Source of the DNA: Breviolum minutum Mf 1.05b.01
Lineage: Eukaryota; Sar; Dinophyceae; Suessiales; Symbiodiniaceae
DNA: 64,000 nt
Reading direction: 5' to 3'
NCBI GenBank assembly: GCA_000507305.1
Contig: DF239120.1
Coordinates: forward strand, 62,001 to 126,000
Shown here one piece after another: positions 63,297 to 64,000 of the stretch; positions within the stretch are counted from its first letter, which is position 1, and the number at the start of each line of letters is the position of its first letter. Below the pieces are notes generated by a model. That model worked only from the letters and a program-made list of their open reading frames with translations, was not told the origin of the DNA and searched no databases. Both the position numbers and the translations under genes were made by a program.

Positions 63297-63460
63297 CAAA
63301 CCAACTTTCCATTTGGTTGGTGGAATGGTATCCGACATTTGCGTTTCAAAATGCAATGTCAAACTTCACAGCTGAAAATTCGTCATCGGAAGACAATCCG
63401 TGCCTTTTCAGAATGCCACTTCGGGTTTTTTCGCTTTCAGTTTTGGGGAGGGGCACTTGA
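63297..63460 (+). CDS. terminal exon candidate
   Basis: ACAAACCTAG acceptor, then NQLSIWLVEWYPTFAFQNAM, SNFTAENSSSEDNPCLFR and a basic end before TGA. Composition moderately coding. Confidence 0.35.
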
Positions 63461-63478
63461 CGTTTAATCGTGTTTCAT

Positions 63479-63566
63479 CTACCCTCCCTGAAACTAACAT
63501 AGCCCTTGAAAATCAATGGTTGGAAGATGTTGGAAGATGAAAATTCCCATAGTTTCAGGAGTGCAT
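63479..63566. mobile_element. CCCTCCCTGAAACTAAC inverted-repeat element
   Basis: Left CTACCCTCCCTGAAACTAAC, right CCATAGTTTCAGGAGTGCA. It forms the C-terminal end of the overlapping - strand open frame. Confidence 0.6.
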
Positions 63567-63904
63567 CTTGTGTGTAAATTCCCACTGTTTAGCATTGCCA
63601 GGCGTAGACAAGGCAGGAGGTGAGACAAGGAGACAGTGAGACAGGGCAGTAGATGTAGCCTATTGTAGGACAAAGCATAAGGGACTGCAATAAGTTGGGA
63701 TGGTTCAGCACCAGTGCAATGAGGTAGCTTGATTTTGTGCATGGAATGAAAGTGGATGATGTCCACAATACCAAGAGGGAAGGCCAAGCATTCATTTACA
63801 AGAGGAACATCAAAACCAGAACAACAAACAATGTTTTGAAATGCGAGTTTGCTGAAAAATAAGTGCTCATTTATCAGTTCATGATGTTTCATGAATTTTG
63901 ACAT
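63567..63904 (-). CDS. antisense open frame, doubtful
   Basis: A 136-codon - strand frame starts at 63904 and includes CLAFPLGIVDIIHFHSMHK. Part of it crosses a GACAAGG/GAGACA low-complexity run (63605-63650), and its end lies in a repeat element. No splice sites stand out. Probably fortuitous. Confidence 0.18.
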
Positions 63905-64000
63905 GATTCGATATGATGTGGTGAAAGCTGTGTGACCTGGCAGCTGGGTACGTGTTTTTGTGGTCTCGGATGGGACCCTTCCTTTGCCATTTGCACCCGT

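Noticed and set aside
1..64000. Bacterial features: operons, CRISPR arrays, tRNA or rRNA genes
   Set aside because: None found. Frames are too short and introns are evident. No tRNA cloverleaf or rRNA core sequence was recognised by eye; a tRNA scan and rRNA search would settle this.

Overview
The window looks like intron-dense nuclear DNA of a microbial eukaryote, most likely a dinoflagellate. I see no bacterial features: no operons, no ribosome-binding sites, and no open frame above about 160 codons. Coding sequence comes as exons of about 30 to 235 nt, split by introns of about 100 to 1550 nt full of short inverted-repeat elements. The dinoflagellate call is an inference from this layout, from donors that often start GTG or GC, from a fragment that resembles a retroelement RNase H, and from palindromic AT-rich repeats. 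No spliced-leader gene, rRNA or tRNA was recognised.

I read exons by eye. The evidence was an AG acceptor, a GT (occasionally GC) donor, an open frame with G-rich first codon positions, and matching splice phases between neighbours. Nearly all supported exons are on the + strand. Exons that chain with consistent phase give seven gene models: an unknown protein (15363-16953); a basic, nuclear-looking protein (22890-26227); a protein with thioredoxin-like strands and a Pro/Arg/Gly-rich tail (34257-38767); a protein with two tandem NTF2-like (SnoaL/lumazine-binding-2 type) domains (39973-45531), the best identification here; a protein with a Pro-rich C-terminal half (46421-48735); a three-exon partial gene (58288-58851); and a two-exon gene 3' end (61314-61656). 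The other exons are listed singly because their joins could not be settled. Many have more than one open frame, and these are flagged.

Region by region: 1-15 kb holds scattered + strand exons among inverted-repeat elements. 15-31 kb holds the first two gene models and several gene ends. 31-49 kb is the best-resolved stretch, with three gene models almost back to back. 49-51 kb holds a few single exons. 51-58 kb is a patchwork of diverged segmental duplications, with one single-N gap flanked by an exact copy, and a decayed retroelement-like fragment. 58-61 kb holds a short gene running into a minisatellite, a long hairpin and a tandem array of palindromic AT-rich units. 61-64 kb returns to ordinary exons. 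The genes show no shared pathway; they look like independent neighbours, mostly in one orientation as is usual in dinoflagellates.
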